A DNA stretch of 41,170 nucleotides from Candidatus Woesearchaeota archaeon (GCA_016927245.1 JAFGNA010000007.1:1-41170), one strand, 5' to 3'. Shown: positions 1 to 8,796, counted from the stretch's first letter. The notes: a model not told the origin generated them from the sequence alone. Numbers and translations: made by a program.

Positions 1-175
1 AGCTCTTGAACTGGTTGATGAAAATCTGGAGAGGGGTGATGCCATGCTCTTGCTTGAGCTCGTTCGGGCCGTATCGTCCAAGACGCCGCTTCGCCTCCTG
101 CGAGCTGATACCCTCCTCGCTCGTCCCCAGCGATGATAAGGAGTCCTTCACGCCCATGCCCGCATACTCAATCAC
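1..175 (-). CDS. P-type cation-transporting ATPase, N-terminal fragment (runs off the window)
   Basis: The reverse strand from about 175 down to 1 reads as an open frame containing SSQEAKRRLGRYGPNEL followed by TPLQIFINQF. This matches the cation-ATPase N-terminal domain (pattern 'LxxYGPNEL ... PLxxFxxQF') that precedes the first membrane helices of P-type ATPases that pump Ca2+, Mg2+ or other ions. Only about 50 residues are present; the transmembrane and catalytic DKTGT parts lie outside. The start could be GTG at 175 or ATG at 157. A TATA-like box (227-236, read on the minus strand) lies upstream, back to back with the promoter of the HIT genes. Substrate ion cannot be told. Confidence 0.75.
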   Translation of the reverse strand, partial: MIEYAGMGVKDSLSSLGTSEEGISSQEAKRRLGRYGPNELKQEHGITPLQIFINQFKS

Positions 176-226
176 CTCTTCAGGAATAACACCCCACCTC
201 TTCTGCCGGTCCTGACGACGAGGACT

Positions 227-284
227 ATTTAAATGTATGTCATCACTAGCCACTAATAAAGCAAGGACACACAATATTTATATA
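227..284. promoter_or_regulatory. Divergent TATA boxes between the ATPase and HIT genes
   Basis: Two AT-rich boxes stand out here. The one at 227-236 (ctatttaaatg) would serve the minus-strand ATPase. The one at 274-284 (atatttatata) would serve the HIT operon, with its centre about 28 nt before ATG 307. This spacing recurs at many genes in the window and fits archaeal TBP/TFB promoters with leaderless or near-leaderless transcripts. Confidence 0.6.
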
Positions 285-306
285 ATCGCCGATGTTGAGA
301 AAGCGC

Positions 307-1077
307 ATGGACGACGCGGCCGCGCTGGAGCAGCAGAAGCAACAGTGCATCTTCTGCAAAATCGTCAAGGGCGACGTGCCCGCGAAGAAAGTGTACGAGG
401 ATGACGTCATGCTCGCCATCATGGACATCAACCCCGCAGCGAAAGGGCACGTACTCCTCCTTCCCAAGGAGCACTACCCTATACTGCCATTAGTCCCGTT
501 CGAGCACATGCAGCACTTGTTCGAGAAGACGAGAGCTATCGCCAAGGCGCTCAAAGAAGCGATGCTATGCCAAGGAGTCACCGTCTTCATCGCGAACGGC
601 GCAGCCGCAGGGCAGCAGAGCCCGCACTTCCTCTACCACCTCATCCCAAGAGAGCATAACGACGCGCTCACCTGCTTTGACCTCCCAGCGACCGGTGACA
701 AGGAGGCGAACGGCGCCCTCGAGCAAGCGCTGCGGCGACGCGTCGGCGCGTTCATGAACGCCTACCTGCCGCAAACCGAGAGGGACGACTTGCGCCTCGA
801 ACCCGCGCCTGAGGAGCGACCGCGGCGGCAAGAACAAGTCTCAGGGGACCAGCTCGACAAGCTTATCACGCTCATCAACGAGAACGACGACCTCAAGGAC
901 GCGCTCATCAACCGCGCCGACGAGGTCAAGGAAGCGGTCAGGACCAACAAGAAGTGGCAGGCATTGTTCAAAGGCGTTGATGTCGACAAGCTCAGCCAGA
1001 ACCTCCAAGTCATGGCCGCGGCGCAAGCGAAGAAGCAAGACCCGAATCCTGACACCAACGAGGAACAGCAAGAATGA
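307..1077 (+). CDS. HIT-family protein with an altered histidine triad and C-terminal extension
   Basis: The first ~140 residues are a histidine-triad (HIT) nucleotide-binding domain: a zinc-type CIFC pair near the N terminus, the substrate-entry segment DINPAAKGHVLLLPKEHYP, and the motif region PHFLYHLIPR. Active HIT hydrolases have His-x-His-x-His there, and the middle His is the nucleophile. Here the order is H-F-L-Y-H, so the middle His is replaced by Leu and hydrolase activity is doubtful; a nucleotide-binding role remains possible. The last ~110 residues are charged and helical with no family I recognise. The start at 307 is chosen because a TATA box is centred 28 nt upstream; an in-frame ATG at 292 is the alternative. 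The stop overlaps the next gene by ATGA, so the two are probably translated together. Confidence 0.8.
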   Translation: MDDAAALEQQKQQCIFCKIVKGDVPAKKVYEDDVMLAIMDINPAAKGHVLLLPKEHYPILPLVPFEHMQHLFEKTRAIAKALKEAMLCQGVTVFIANGAAAGQQSPHFLYHLIPREHNDALTCFDLPATGDKEANGALEQALRRRVGAFMNAYLPQTERDDLRLEPAPEERPRRQEQVSGDQLDKLITLINENDDLKDALINRADEVKEAVRTNKKWQALFKGVDVDKLSQNLQVMAAAQAKKQDPNPDTNEEQQE

Positions 1078-1544
1078 TCATCTACGAAGACAAGCTCGTC
1101 ACCGCGACCCTGCCAGAGAAGCCGGCAACGAAAGGGCACGTACACGCCCTCGCGGCCAAGACAAGCATTGAAGCATTGTCAGAACAGGAATGCGCCCACC
1201 TCCTCTCCCTCGCCTCGTTCACCGCGAACGCGCTGTTCGAACAGGTAGGCGCGAGCGGCACGAACATCATCCTCACCGACTTGGAAGGCGTACGCGCGAG
1301 CATCCTGGCCCGCACCGATGACGACGGCCTCTCCCTGCAATGGCAGCCGCAGCAGCTCAGCCAGGAAGAGATGGACAGCATCGCCGCGCGCATCAAGGAC
1401 CGCTGCGACTATATAGGCCACGAGGAAGAATCACAGACGCAACCAGCACCAAAGCCCCAGCGACAAGAACGAGCAGAGGAGAAGGAAGAAGAGAAGAAGC
1501 CGGTGAAGAACTACCTCTTGAAACAACTGGACCGCACCCCTTAG
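1074..1544 (+). CDS. Degenerate HIT-like protein
   Basis: This 156-residue protein starts inside the stop codon of the preceding HIT gene (ATGA overlap). Its N-terminal 70 residues follow the HIT fold pattern: YEDKLVTATLPEKPATKGHVHAL resembles the domain start, and ALFEQVGASGTNIIL the helix-strand before the triad. At the triad position it reads VRASILAR, with no histidines. The segment LQWQPQQLSQEEMDSIAARI resembles the C-terminal tail of some archaeal HIT proteins. The final 35 residues are Lys/Glu/Gln rich. It may form a heterodimer with its upstream neighbour, since HIT proteins normally dimerise. That is inference. The gene converges with the A24 peptidase, and the two stop codons overlap by 4 nt. 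Confidence 0.7.
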   Translation: MIIYEDKLVTATLPEKPATKGHVHALAAKTSIEALSEQECAHLLSLASFTANALFEQVGASGTNIILTDLEGVRASILARTDDDGLSLQWQPQQLSQEEMDSIAARIKDRCDYIGHEEESQTQPAPKPQRQERAEEKEEEKKPVKNYLLKQLDRTP

Positions 1545-2743
1545 AAGAGCAAGGACAGCCAGTTCCCGAACAGGACAGTGACGACGTACGCGAGGAGGAA
1601 GCTCGGCACGAACGGGATGCCTTCCTTGACCAAGACCTCCTTGACGCCGTGCCGCTTCGCCAAGGCTATCTGCTCATGCGTGATACCGAGCTCCTTCGGT
1701 CCGGTGAGGTACTTCTCATCAGGATCGTAACGGAAACGAGTCCTCAGCTCCTCGAGCAACGGCTTCCCCTCCTTCCGCGACTCCCTGTCAGCGGCGAGCA
1801 ACAATGCCTTGCTGCCTCGCAACGCCTCGGCCACCACGATGCGGAGCCTTCCAGAGAACCCTTTGCACGCCAACCGCAACAACTCCTCGTCAGGCTTGAC
1901 GTGGCGATGACTGAGCCGCCGCTCCCTCGCAGCAGCGCATCGCCCCCAGCCCAACTGGCGGTACAGGGAGAGCCAGGCGTCGTGCTCGCACGCCAAGGCA
2001 AGCCTCGCTTCTTGTCGCCGGCGAAGGTGTACGAGCACGCTGACGAACCGCTTCCTCGGCACCCAGACATCATCCGCCACCCAGTCACCCTCGGTCAGCC
2101 TCCCGACGGGCAGCCGCTTGAGCATGCACGCCTGCTCCAAAGCCTTGCCGAGCACCCAGAGGTGGAAGGTGAAGAAGATGATGAACGCGAACGCGACGAA
2201 CGTGACGCGGAACACCAATCCCTTGACGAGGAAGGCAAGGAGCAAGGAAAGGACGCTGGCGGCGATGACAGCGGCGCGGTAAGCGACGAGCCGCCGTTGC
2301 CGGAGTATCCTCATGTACGCCTGTCGGAGCAGTCGTCCCTGGCGGAAGCCCATGATGACCGCCCAGGCCACGCCGTACAACGCGCCGATGATGACGACGT
2401 TGACGATGAAGACGATGAAGGACGGCAGTCCTTCGAAGGAGAGCGGTCTCGCCACTGAGAGGCCGAACAACGCGCCGAGGCCCATGATCATCTTGGCGTC
2501 GCCGCCGCCCCATTGGCCCGCGTAGAACATGAGGTAGCCGATGATGACCCCTAGGACGAGTCCGAACACGCTACTGATGAAGGGCTGCCACGTCCAGGAA
2601 AGGAGGGAGAAGAGGGTGCCAAGACCGAGACCCGCGCCGATGAGACCGAAGTTCAACCAGTCAGGTACCTCGCGCGTGCGCAGGTCAGTGTACGTGCCTA
2701 TCACCAACCCCAGAACGATGACGAGCTGCGCGACCAGGTCCAT
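1541..2743 (-). CDS. A24-family prepilin/preflagellin peptidase with C-terminal domain
   Basis: This is an integral membrane aspartate protease that removes the class III signal peptide of archaellins or pilins. The two catalytic aspartates are visible in YTDLRTREVPDWLN near the N terminus and in GGGDAKM after about 80 residues. Several hydrophobic helices follow. The C-terminal part, about 200 residues, contains LTEGDWVADDVWV, a stretch about GITHEQIALAKRHGVKEVL and a final hydrophobic segment after EGIPFVPSF. That layout is seen in archaeal A24 peptidases with an extra C-terminal domain. Start ATG 2743 is chosen because a TATA box (2769-2778) lies about 30 nt upstream; a GTG at 2767 would sit in the promoter. 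No pilin or archaellin gene is present in the window. Confidence 0.88.
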   Translation of the reverse strand: MDLVAQLVIVLGLVIGTYTDLRTREVPDWLNFGLIGAGLGLGTLFSLLSWTWQPFISSVFGLVLGVIIGYLMFYAGQWGGGDAKMIMGLGALFGLSVARPLSFEGLPSFIVFIVNVVIIGALYGVAWAVIMGFRQGRLLRQAYMRILRQRRLVAYRAAVIAASVLSLLLAFLVKGLVFRVTFVAFAFIIFFTFHLWVLGKALEQACMLKRLPVGRLTEGDWVADDVWVPRKRFVSVLVHLRRRQEARLALACEHDAWLSLYRQLGWGRCAAARERRLSHRHVKPDEELLRLACKGFSGRLRIVVAEALRGSKALLLAADRESRKEGKPLLEELRTRFRYDPDEKYLTGPKELGITHEQIALAKRHGVKEVLVKEGIPFVPSFLLAYVVTVLFGNWLSLLF

Positions 2744-2821
2744 GCACTGGCCCCCACCACCCCTCACTATATAAATATTTGGTTAACTTTATTAGATTAT
2801 AGATTAGGGGCAGGCAGCTAA

Positions 2822-3200
2822 TCAAGGCGATAAGGACGCCAGCACGCCATACCCTACATCAAAGTATCCCATCACCTCACAAGTCTTCGAACACGTGTTG
2901 CAGCCATCACCAAAGGACTTGCAGCCACTAGGAAAGATAGCCTTCTGGCAGTCCGCATCAGCAACATACACCCACCTCCTAGCAGGCCCCTGACGATCTG
3001 GAACGGCTCGTTCACCCACCCCGCGCCCAGCAAGGTAATCTCTCAGCACGGTTCGACGCCCCGTCACACTCGAAGCCATGATTGGCCCGCTTGCAAAGGC
3101 CTTCCGTCCCGAACCGCTCCAAGCACGGACCGATAACCCCGGAACGGCCCGCGAGGGCCACGAGCACGCCGACGAGGAACAAGGCCGCGAACCACCGCAT
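2822..3200 (-). pseudogene. Secreted Cys-rich protein, apparently frameshifted
   Basis: Starting at ATG 3200 the minus strand encodes a clear signal peptide (MRWFAALFLVGVLVALAG) followed by Cys-containing residues, ending at 3012. The neighbouring frame then carries a Cys-rich tail (CQKAIFPSGC, GDGCNTC, CSKTC) that runs to a stop at 2822 but lacks a good start of its own. The two halves together would make a small exported Cys-rich protein, so a single frameshift near 3030-3060 is the simplest reading. The promoter would be the palindromic TATA at 3258-3269. It could also be two unrelated short frames; I do not recognise a family. Confidence 0.4.
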
Positions 3201-3257
3201 CGAGCCTCGTGACCGAGAAGCGAGTAAAAACACCCATCGGTCACGAACAAACAGCAA

Positions 3258-3269
3258 TGTTTATAAACA
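3258..3269. promoter_or_regulatory. Palindromic TATA box between secreted gene and L7Ae operon
   Basis: TGTTTATAAACA is a perfect palindrome. It lies between the minus-strand secreted gene (start 3200) and the plus-strand L7Ae operon (start 3378), so one box could direct transcription both ways. On the plus side, initiation about 26 nt downstream would leave a leader of roughly 85 nt before L7Ae, long for this window. Confidence 0.45.
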
Positions 3270-3377
3270 GGCCGTCGTTCCGCCACCCTACCGATGATTG
3301 ATGAAGCGCCCCTTCAGGGACGCCGAGAGAGGTAAGCAGTTCTGCTACCACCTCATCACCGACGGAGGCACACGACC

Positions 3378-3707
3378 ATGAGCGAAAAACTCTACGAGGC
3401 TGTCGAGCTCGCCAGGAAGACTGGCAAGATCAAGAAAGGCATCAACGAAGTCACCAAGGCTGTCGAAAGAGGAAAGGCGAAACACGTCATCTACGCCGAG
3501 GACGTCTCCCCAAAGGAGATCACCATGCACCTCCCTCTCCTGTGCAAGGAGAAAGGTATCGCTTGCTCAGCGGTGCCGAGCAAGGAAGAGCTAGGAGCGT
3601 CCGCAGGCCTCCCCGTCGGCACCGGCGCCGTCGCCATCACCGCTGAAGGAGAGGCTAAGGATGTCCTCGCCGACGCCAAGAAGGCGGAATCGCAAGAGGC
3701 TGAGTGA
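3378..3707 (+). CDS. rpl7ae: Ribosomal protein L7Ae
   Basis: This 109-residue protein has the L7Ae/L30e/S12e fold: helix 1 with [15 protein letters not shown], the RNA-contacting strand region [10 protein letters not shown], and the loop region [20 protein letters not shown]. It binds kink-turns in 23S rRNA and is also the core protein of box C/D and H/ACA RNPs and RNase P in archaea. It leads an operon with S28e, L24e, NDK and EF-2. A GGAGG-like site (3363-3368) precedes the ATG by about 10 nt. The long leader may allow regulation by L7Ae itself, but the sequence gives only weak support. Confidence 0.96.
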   Translation: MSEKLYEAVELARKTGKIKKGINEVTKAVERGKAKHVIYAEDVSPKEITMHLPLLCKEKGIACSAVPSKEELGASAGLPVGTGAVAITAEGEAKDVLADAKKAESQEAE

Positions 3708-3718
3708 GGCGAACGAGC

Positions 3719-3964
3719 ATGGCTGACGACACCAAGGGAGGCGTACAATTCTCCTACGCGGTGCCCGCGACGGTCGAGGAAATCGTAGGGAGGACCGGCA
3801 CCCGAGGAGAAGCCATACAGGTCCGGTGCCGCATCCTCGACGGCAGGGACAAGAACAAGATCATCAGGCGCAACGTGCGAGGACCAATCCAGCTGGGCGA
3901 CACGCTCATGCTGCGCGAGACTGAGATAGAAGCAAGGCCGCTGAACAGGTCGGGCAGAGGGTGA
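3719..3964 (+). CDS. rps28e: Ribosomal protein S28e
   Basis: The start at 3719 gives the protein [20 protein letters not shown]..., whose middle reads [22 protein letters not shown] and whose end reads [11 protein letters not shown]. This is the S28e OB-fold with its conserved 'GxxGEVxQVR' and C-terminal 'LRETEREARR' type motifs. It is a small-subunit protein near the mRNA exit site. The frame extends five codons upstream to 3704, but homology begins at 3719. The gene sits 11 nt after L7Ae and 6 nt before L24e, the usual archaeal order. Confidence 0.95.
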   Translation: MADDTKGGVQFSYAVPATVEEIVGRTGTRGEAIQVRCRILDGRDKNKIIRRNVRGPIQLGDTLMLRETEIEARPLNRSGRG

Positions 3965-3970
3965 GACAAG

Positions 3971-4162
3971 ATGGCATCGTGCAACTTCTGTGGCAAGCCC
4001 ATACCAACAGGCACGGGCAAGCTCTACGTCCAGAAAGATGGCAAGCTGCTCCACTTCTGCTCGAACAAGTGCGAGAAGAACCTGCTCGTCCTGAAGCGCA
4101 AGCCGCGACAGACGCGCTGGACCGAGGAGCACCACCAGGTCAAGAAAGGGGTGAAGCAATGA
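3971..4162 (+). CDS. rpl24e: Ribosomal protein L24e
   Basis: This 63-residue zinc-ribbon protein has C-x2-C near the start (CNFCGKPIPTGTG) and C-x3-C in CSNKCEKN, followed by a basic tail. Its length and motifs are those of archaeal L24e, a large-subunit protein near L3 and L14. Its stop overlaps the start of ndk by ATGA, which suggests translational coupling. Confidence 0.96.
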   Translation: MASCNFCGKPIPTGTGKLYVQKDGKLLHFCSNKCEKNLLVLKRKPRQTRWTEEHHQVKKGVKQ

Positions 4163-4737
4163 GCGCCAAGGAACGCACCCTCGTACTCATCAAGCCGGAC
4201 GGCGTGCAGCGGGGGCTCATCGGCGATATACTCTCGCGATTCGAGCGGTGCGGCCTCAAGGTCATCGGGATGAAGATGGCGTACGCCGATGAGAAGCTCG
4301 CCGGCGACCATTACATCGCGGACGAGGACTGGCTGGACACGGTCGGCGAGAAGGCCAGGAAGGCGTACGAGCAGCGAGGCGCAAAGGTGGAGAGGAAGAA
4401 CCGCGAGATAGGGCTTGAGATCAGGGAGCAACTCATCAAATACCTCGTCATGAGCCCGGTCGTGGCCTTCGTGCTCGAAGGGCACAACGCGGTCAAGCAC
4501 GTCCGCAAGATCGTCGGCGCGACGAGCCCTGGCGACGCAGCCCCGGGCACTATCAGAGGCGACTACAGCTTCGACAGCTACGCGCTGGCCGACAAGAGCA
4601 AGCGGCCCATCCAGAACCTCATCCACGCCTCTGGAGAGGTTGATGAGGCGGAGCGCGAGATTAATCTCTGGTTCACGGACAAGGAACTGCACAGCTGGCA
4701 GCGCACCGATGAGGCGTTGCTGTACAGGAAAGGATAA
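4159..4737 (+). CDS. ndk: Nucleoside diphosphate kinase (long archaeal form)
   Basis: NDK transfers a gamma phosphate between nucleoside triphosphates and diphosphates through a phosphohistidine. The start RTLVLIKPDGVQRGLIG is the family signature. The catalytic His is in NLIHASGEVDEAEREI near the C terminus. The protein has about 193 residues against roughly 150 in the usual family; the extra residues lie mainly after HYIADEDW, in a helix-rich Lys/Arg/Glu segment, and near HVRKIVGATSPGDAAPG. Longer NDKs of this shape occur in archaea. It is the fourth gene of the L7Ae operon and starts within the L24e stop; an in-frame extension upstream to 3961 overlaps L24e and is not credible. Confidence 0.94.
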   Translation: MSAKERTLVLIKPDGVQRGLIGDILSRFERCGLKVIGMKMAYADEKLAGDHYIADEDWLDTVGEKARKAYEQRGAKVERKNREIGLEIREQLIKYLVMSPVVAFVLEGHNAVKHVRKIVGATSPGDAAPGTIRGDYSFDSYALADKSKRPIQNLIHASGEVDEAEREINLWFTDKELHSWQRTDEALLYRKG

Positions 4738-4760
4738 TCACGCAGCGAGGAAAGAAGAAC

Positions 4761-6956
4761 ATGGCAAAGATGGTAGACAGGGTCACGGCGTTGTACAAGC
4801 AACCCATGAACATCAGGAACATCGCTATCTGCGCGCACATCGATCACGGCAAGACGACATTCTCGGACAACCTCCTGGCAGGAGCAGGCATGATGTCAGA
4901 GGAGCTCGCCGGAAAGGCCTGCGCGTTGGACTTCCATGAGGATGAGGCGGCGAGGGGCATCACGATCGACTCCGCAGCGGTGTCCATGGTGCACAAGGTA
5001 GGCGAGGAAGACTTCCTCATCAACCTTATCGACACGCCAGGGCACGTCGACTTCGGCGGCGACGTCACCAGGGCTATGCGAGCGGTCGACGGCGCCGTCG
5101 TGCTGTGCTGCGCGGTCGAGGGCATCATGCCGCAGACGGAGACCGTGCTGCGACAGGCGTTGCGCGAACGGGTCAAGCCCATCCTGTTCATCAACAAGGT
5201 TGACCGGCTCATCAAGGAGCTCAAGCTCACCCCTGAGGCGATGCAGGAACGATTCGTCAAGATCATCACCAGCGTGAACAAGCTCATCAAACAAATAGCG
5301 GAGAAGGAGTACGGCGAGCAATGGCAGGTGAACGTGAACGACGGTAGCGTGTGCTTCGGCAGCGCGTTCCACAACTGGGCGCTCTCACTCCCTTACATGC
5401 AGAAGAAAGGCATCACGTTCAAGGACGTCATTGACGCGTACGAGTCAGATGATGAGGAGAAGCGCAAGGAAATCGCGAGGCAGGCGCCGCTGCACGAGGT
5501 CATCCTCAACGCAGTCATCAAGCACCACCCCAACCCCGTCGATGCACAGGCATACAGGATTCCCAAGATATGGCACGGCGACCCGGAGAGCCCGTTCGGC
5601 AAGTCGCTCATCAACGCTGACCCGGGCGGCGAGATGGCGTTCGTGGCCATCAAGGTCGTCGTGGACCCCCAAGCGGGCGAGATTACCATGGGGCGACTGT
5701 ACTCTGGGACTGCGAGGAAGGGAACCCAGGTGCACATGGCCAAGGCCAAGGCTGACGTGCGCGTCCAGCAAATCTATATTTATAACGGTGCGAAGCGCGA
5801 GATCGTGGACAACGTGCCCGCGGGGAACATCATCGGCATCGGCGGCCTCAAGAACGCGTATCCAGGCGAGACCGTGACTGAGGGCGAGCAGGAGCCGTTC
5901 GAGGCCATCACGCACATCTTTGAACCGGTGATAACGAAGGCCATTGAGGCGAAGAAAGCCGCGGACCTCCCTAAGCTCATCGACGTCCTCGTCCAGGTAG
6001 GCAAGGAGGACCCGAGCATTGTCATCGAGATTAACCAGGAGACGGGCGAGAACCTCATGCACGGCATGGGAGAACTGCACTTGGAGATCATCGAGAACCG
6101 CATCAAGACCGAGAAGCACATGGAAGTCGTGACGTCACCGCCCATCGTGGTGTTCCGTGAGACCATCAGCGGGAGGAATCCTGCACCTGCGGAGGGCAAG
6201 TCGCCGAACAAGCATAACAAGCTGTACTTCACGGTAGAGCCTGTCAACCCAAGCCTCATGGCTGCCATGAAGGAAGGGAAGATTCCTGAGGGACGAGTGA
6301 AGAAGAAGGACCAATCCTTATGGGAAGCGCTCGAGGCGGCAGGCATGGATTCCAAGTCGTCGAGGAACGTTCGCGACGTGTACAAGCACAACATCTTCAT
6401 CGACGCCACGAGAGGCATCGTGCACATCGGCGAGATCATCGAGATGGTGCTCGACATGTTCGAGGACGTCATGAACCAAGGACCTTTGGCGAGGGAGCCG
6501 TGCGTCGGCGTCAAGGTCGTCCTTAACGACGTCAAGCTGCACGAGGACGCCATCCACCGCGGCCCGGCGCAGCTGTACCCCGCGGTGCGGGATGGCATCC
6601 GCCTGGCGATGATGCAGGCCAAGCCCCTGCTCTTCGAGCCGGTGCAGACCATGCAGTTCGACGCCCCTGAAGAGTACATGGGCGAGATCAGCAAGCTCAT
6701 CCAGAACAAGCGAGGACAGCTCCTGGACATGCAGCAGGAAGGCGCCTTGGTGAGCGTGAAGGGGAAGCTGCCCGTCGCTGAGATGTTCGGGATGGCCTCG
6801 GATCTTCGTTCGGCGACCGGCGGCCGCGGCAGCAGCTTCTTGGTGGACCAGAACTTCGAACGGCTCCCTGACGAGCTGCAGCAGAAGTTCCTGTCACAGA
6901 TCAAGGAGCGCAAGGGGCTCAAGTCCGACGAGAACGGCATCGCCCAGCCCGCCTAG
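4761..6956 (+). CDS. fusA: Elongation factor 2 (aEF-2)
   Basis: This translocation GTPase has 731 residues. G1 is AHIDHGKTT, the switch region GITIDSAAV, G3 DTPGHVDF and G4 NKVD, all in the first 170 residues. Domains II to V follow in normal order. The domain IV tip carries LHEDAIHRGPAQ, where the His before RG is the diphthamide site; the motif is intact although the Dph2 gene in this window is truncated. It is the last gene of the L7Ae-S28e-L24e-NDK operon, 23 nt after ndk. A following AT-rich box begins the EF-1alpha promoter. Confidence 0.97.
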   Translation: MAKMVDRVTALYKQPMNIRNIAICAHIDHGKTTFSDNLLAGAGMMSEELAGKACALDFHEDEAARGITIDSAAVSMVHKVGEEDFLINLIDTPGHVDFGGDVTRAMRAVDGAVVLCCAVEGIMPQTETVLRQALRERVKPILFINKVDRLIKELKLTPEAMQERFVKIITSVNKLIKQIAEKEYGEQWQVNVNDGSVCFGSAFHNWALSLPYMQKKGITFKDVIDAYESDDEEKRKEIARQAPLHEVILNAVIKHHPNPVDAQAYRIPKIWHGDPESPFGKSLINADPGGEMAFVAIKVVVDPQAGEITMGRLYSGTARKGTQVHMAKAKADVRVQQIYIYNGAKREIVDNVPAGNIIGIGGLKNAYPGETVTEGEQEPFEAITHIFEPVITKAIEAKKAADLPKLIDVLVQVGKEDPSIVIEINQETGENLMHGMGELHLEIIENRIKTEKHMEVVTSPPIVVFRETISGRNPAPAEGKSPNKHNKLYFTVEPVNPSLMAAMKEGKIPEGRVKKKDQSLWEALEAAGMDSKSSRNVRDVYKHNIFIDATRGIVHIGEIIEMVLDMFEDVMNQGPLAREPCVGVKVVLNDVKLHEDAIHRGPAQLYPAVRDGIRLAMMQAKPLLFEPVQTMQFDAPEEYMGEISKLIQNKRGQLLDMQQEGALVSVKGKLPVAEMFGMASDLRSATGGRGSSFLVDQNFERLPDELQQKFLSQIKERKGLKSDENGIAQPA

Positions 6957-6988
6957 GGAGAGGGGAAGGGCGCGGGGAAAACAAGCAA

Positions 6989-7002
6989 AAGCTTTATAAA
7001 GG
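6989..7002 (+). promoter_or_regulatory. TATA box of the EF-1alpha gene
   Basis: The sequence agctttataaagg forms a strong TATA box about 65 nt before ATG 7060. Expected initiation near 7020 leaves a leader of about 40 nt with a purine-rich GGAGG (7044-7049) suited to ribosome binding. This separates the EF-1alpha unit from the EF-2 operon. Confidence 0.6.
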
Positions 7003-7059
7003 CCCCTTTGTTTCCCCAAACCACAGTCCTAGAACAACACATGGGAGGAGTGTAGAAGA

Positions 7060-8349
7060 ATGGCAAGCGAAAAACCACACATCAACCTGGTCTTCATCGG
7101 CCACGTCGACCACGGAAAGTCGACTACAGTAGGGCGATTGCTCTTCGACTCAGGCAACATCGAGGAGCAGGCGTTGCGAAAGCTCAAGGAAAGGGCGCAG
7201 GAGCTCGGCAAAGCAGGCTTCGAGTTCGCGTTCGTCATGGACAACCTGAAAGAGGAGCAGGAGCGAGGCGTCACCATCGACCTCGCACACAAGCGCTTCG
7301 ACACGGACAAGTACTACTTCACCATCATCGACGCGCCGGGCCACCGTGATTTCATCAAGAACATGATCACGGGCGCTAGCCAAGCGGACGCGGCCGTGCT
7401 CGTCGTCGCCGCCAATGACGGCGTGAACGCGCAGACCAAGGAGCACGTGTTCCTTTCCCGCACGTTGGGCGTCGGCCAGCTCATCGTCGCCGTGAATAAG
7501 ATGGACATCAGCGGCGTCGATTACAAGGAGGATCGCTTCAACAAGGTCAAGGACGAAGTGTCGCAACTGCTCAAAACGGTCGGTTACAAGCCTGAAAACG
7601 TGCAGTTCCTCGCGATAGCCTCGCTGAAGGGCGACAACGTCGTGAAGAAGAGCGAGAACATGCCGTGGTACAAGGGCCCGACGCTCCTCGAGGCCATCAA
7701 CAACCTCCAACCGCCTGAGAAGCCCACCCAGCTGCCGCTGCGCGTGGCCATCCAGGACGTGTACAACATCACCGGCATCGGTGTCGTGCCCGTCGGGCGC
7801 GTCGAGACCGGCGTGATGAAGGTAGGGGATAAGGTCATCGCTATGCCCGGACGAGAGGGCAAGGGCGTGCCAGGCGAGGTCAAGACCATCGAGATGCACC
7901 ACGAGCAACTCCAGAAGGCCGAGCCAGGGGACAACATCGGCTTCAGCGTGCGCGGCTTCGGCAAGAAGGACATCACCCGGGGCGACGTCGTGAGCCACCA
8001 GGACAACCCTGCGAGCGTCGCCTCAGAATTCACGGCGCAAATCGTCGTGCTGAACCACCCCTCCGTGATAACCGTGGGGTATACGCCGGTGTTCCACATC
8101 CACACCGCGCAAGTGGCCTGCCAGGTCACGGCCATCGAGAAGAAGCTCAACCCCGCCACGGGAGAGGTGCTCGCGGAGAACCCTGACTTCATCAAGAACG
8201 GTGATGCCGCTATCGTGAAGATCAAGCCGGTGCAGCCGCTCGTAATCGAGAAGCAGAAGGACATCCCGCAGATGAGCCGGTTCGCCATCCGCGACTCGGG
8301 ATTGACCGTCGCTGCCGGCATGTGCATCGACCTGGTCAAGAAGGCGTAA
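7060..8349 (+). CDS. tuf: Elongation factor 1-alpha
   Basis: This 429-residue GTPase delivers aminoacyl-tRNA to the ribosome. G1 is [10 protein letters not shown]3 DAPGHRDF, G4 NKMD, and the second domain begins near [13 protein letters not shown]. Its length matches archaeal aEF-1alpha. The extended switch I helices ([20 protein letters not shown]) are archaeal/eukaryote-like rather than EF-Tu-like. A T-rich stretch after the stop (8359-8375) may end the transcript before S10, or S10 may be reached by read-through. Confidence 0.97.
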   Translation: MASEKPHINLVFIGHVDHGKSTTVGRLLFDSGNIEEQALRKLKERAQELGKAGFEFAFVMDNLKEEQERGVTIDLAHKRFDTDKYYFTIIDAPGHRDFIKNMITGASQADAAVLVVAANDGVNAQTKEHVFLSRTLGVGQLIVAVNKMDISGVDYKEDRFNKVKDEVSQLLKTVGYKPENVQFLAIASLKGDNVVKKSENMPWYKGPTLLEAINNLQPPEKPTQLPLRVAIQDVYNITGIGVVPVGRVETGVMKVGDKVIAMPGREGKGVPGEVKTIEMHHEQLQKAEPGDNIGFSVRGFGKKDITRGDVVSHQDNPASVASEFTAQIVVLNHPSVITVGYTPVFHIHTAQVACQVTAIEKKLNPATGEVLAENPDFIKNGDAAIVKIKPVQPLVIEKQKDIPQMSRFAIRDSGLTVAAGMCIDLVKKA

Positions 8350-8358
8350 GCGACCATC

Positions 8359-8375
8359 TTTTGTTTTTTTATTAT
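8359..8375 (+). terminator. T-rich terminator after EF-1alpha
   Basis: A run of ttttgtttttttattatt follows the EF-1alpha stop by about 10 nt. Archaeal transcription often stops at such oligo-T tracts without a hairpin. Confidence 0.45.
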
Positions 8376-8428
8376 TCCATGGTGAGCCCAGATATGCCTC
8401 ATCATGACAGGCAAAGAGGAGAACAGCA

Positions 8429-8740
8429 ATGCAGAAAGCGCGTATCAAGCTCGCAAGCACGGACATCAGCAAGATCAACCAGACGTGCGACTATATCAAG
8501 GGCATCGTCGAGAAGACGGGCGTGGTGATGCGCGGCCCCATCCCCTTGCCGACGAAGAAGCTCAAGCTCACCACTCGTAAGAGTCCTTGCGGCGACGGCA
8601 CGGCCACGTGGGAGCGGTACGAGATGCGCGTGCACAAACGGTTGATAGACGTCGGGCTTGACGAGCGCACCCTGCGCCTAATCATGCGCGTGCCCATCCC
8701 CGAGGGCCTGAACATCGAGATCGAGATGATCGACGCGTAA
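8429..8740 (+). CDS. rps10: Ribosomal protein S10
   Basis: This 103-residue protein starts [25 protein letters not shown] and contains the S10 loop [23 protein letters not shown] and the end [18 protein letters not shown]. These are the archaeal S10 motifs (small subunit head, uS10). The gene follows EF-1alpha, as in most archaea. A purine-rich AGAGGAG site lies 8-14 nt before the start. Confidence 0.97.
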   Translation: MQKARIKLASTDISKINQTCDYIKGIVEKTGVVMRGPIPLPTKKLKLTTRKSPCGDGTATWERYEMRVHKRLIDVGLDERTLRLIMRVPIPEGLNIEIEMIDA

Positions 8741-8796
8741 ATCCCTTTTCTTCTTAGAAACTTATTTAAACTTGTTGTGTCCTTTCGCCTATTGGA

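Noticed and set aside
1340-2458. A 372-codon frame antisense to the A24 peptidase
   Set aside because: Composition is typical of a shadow frame in G+C-rich DNA, and the peptidase on the other strand has clear catalytic motifs.
5780-6940. A 386-codon minus-strand frame over EF-2
   Set aside because: Ser/Met-rich antisense shadow of a highly conserved gene.
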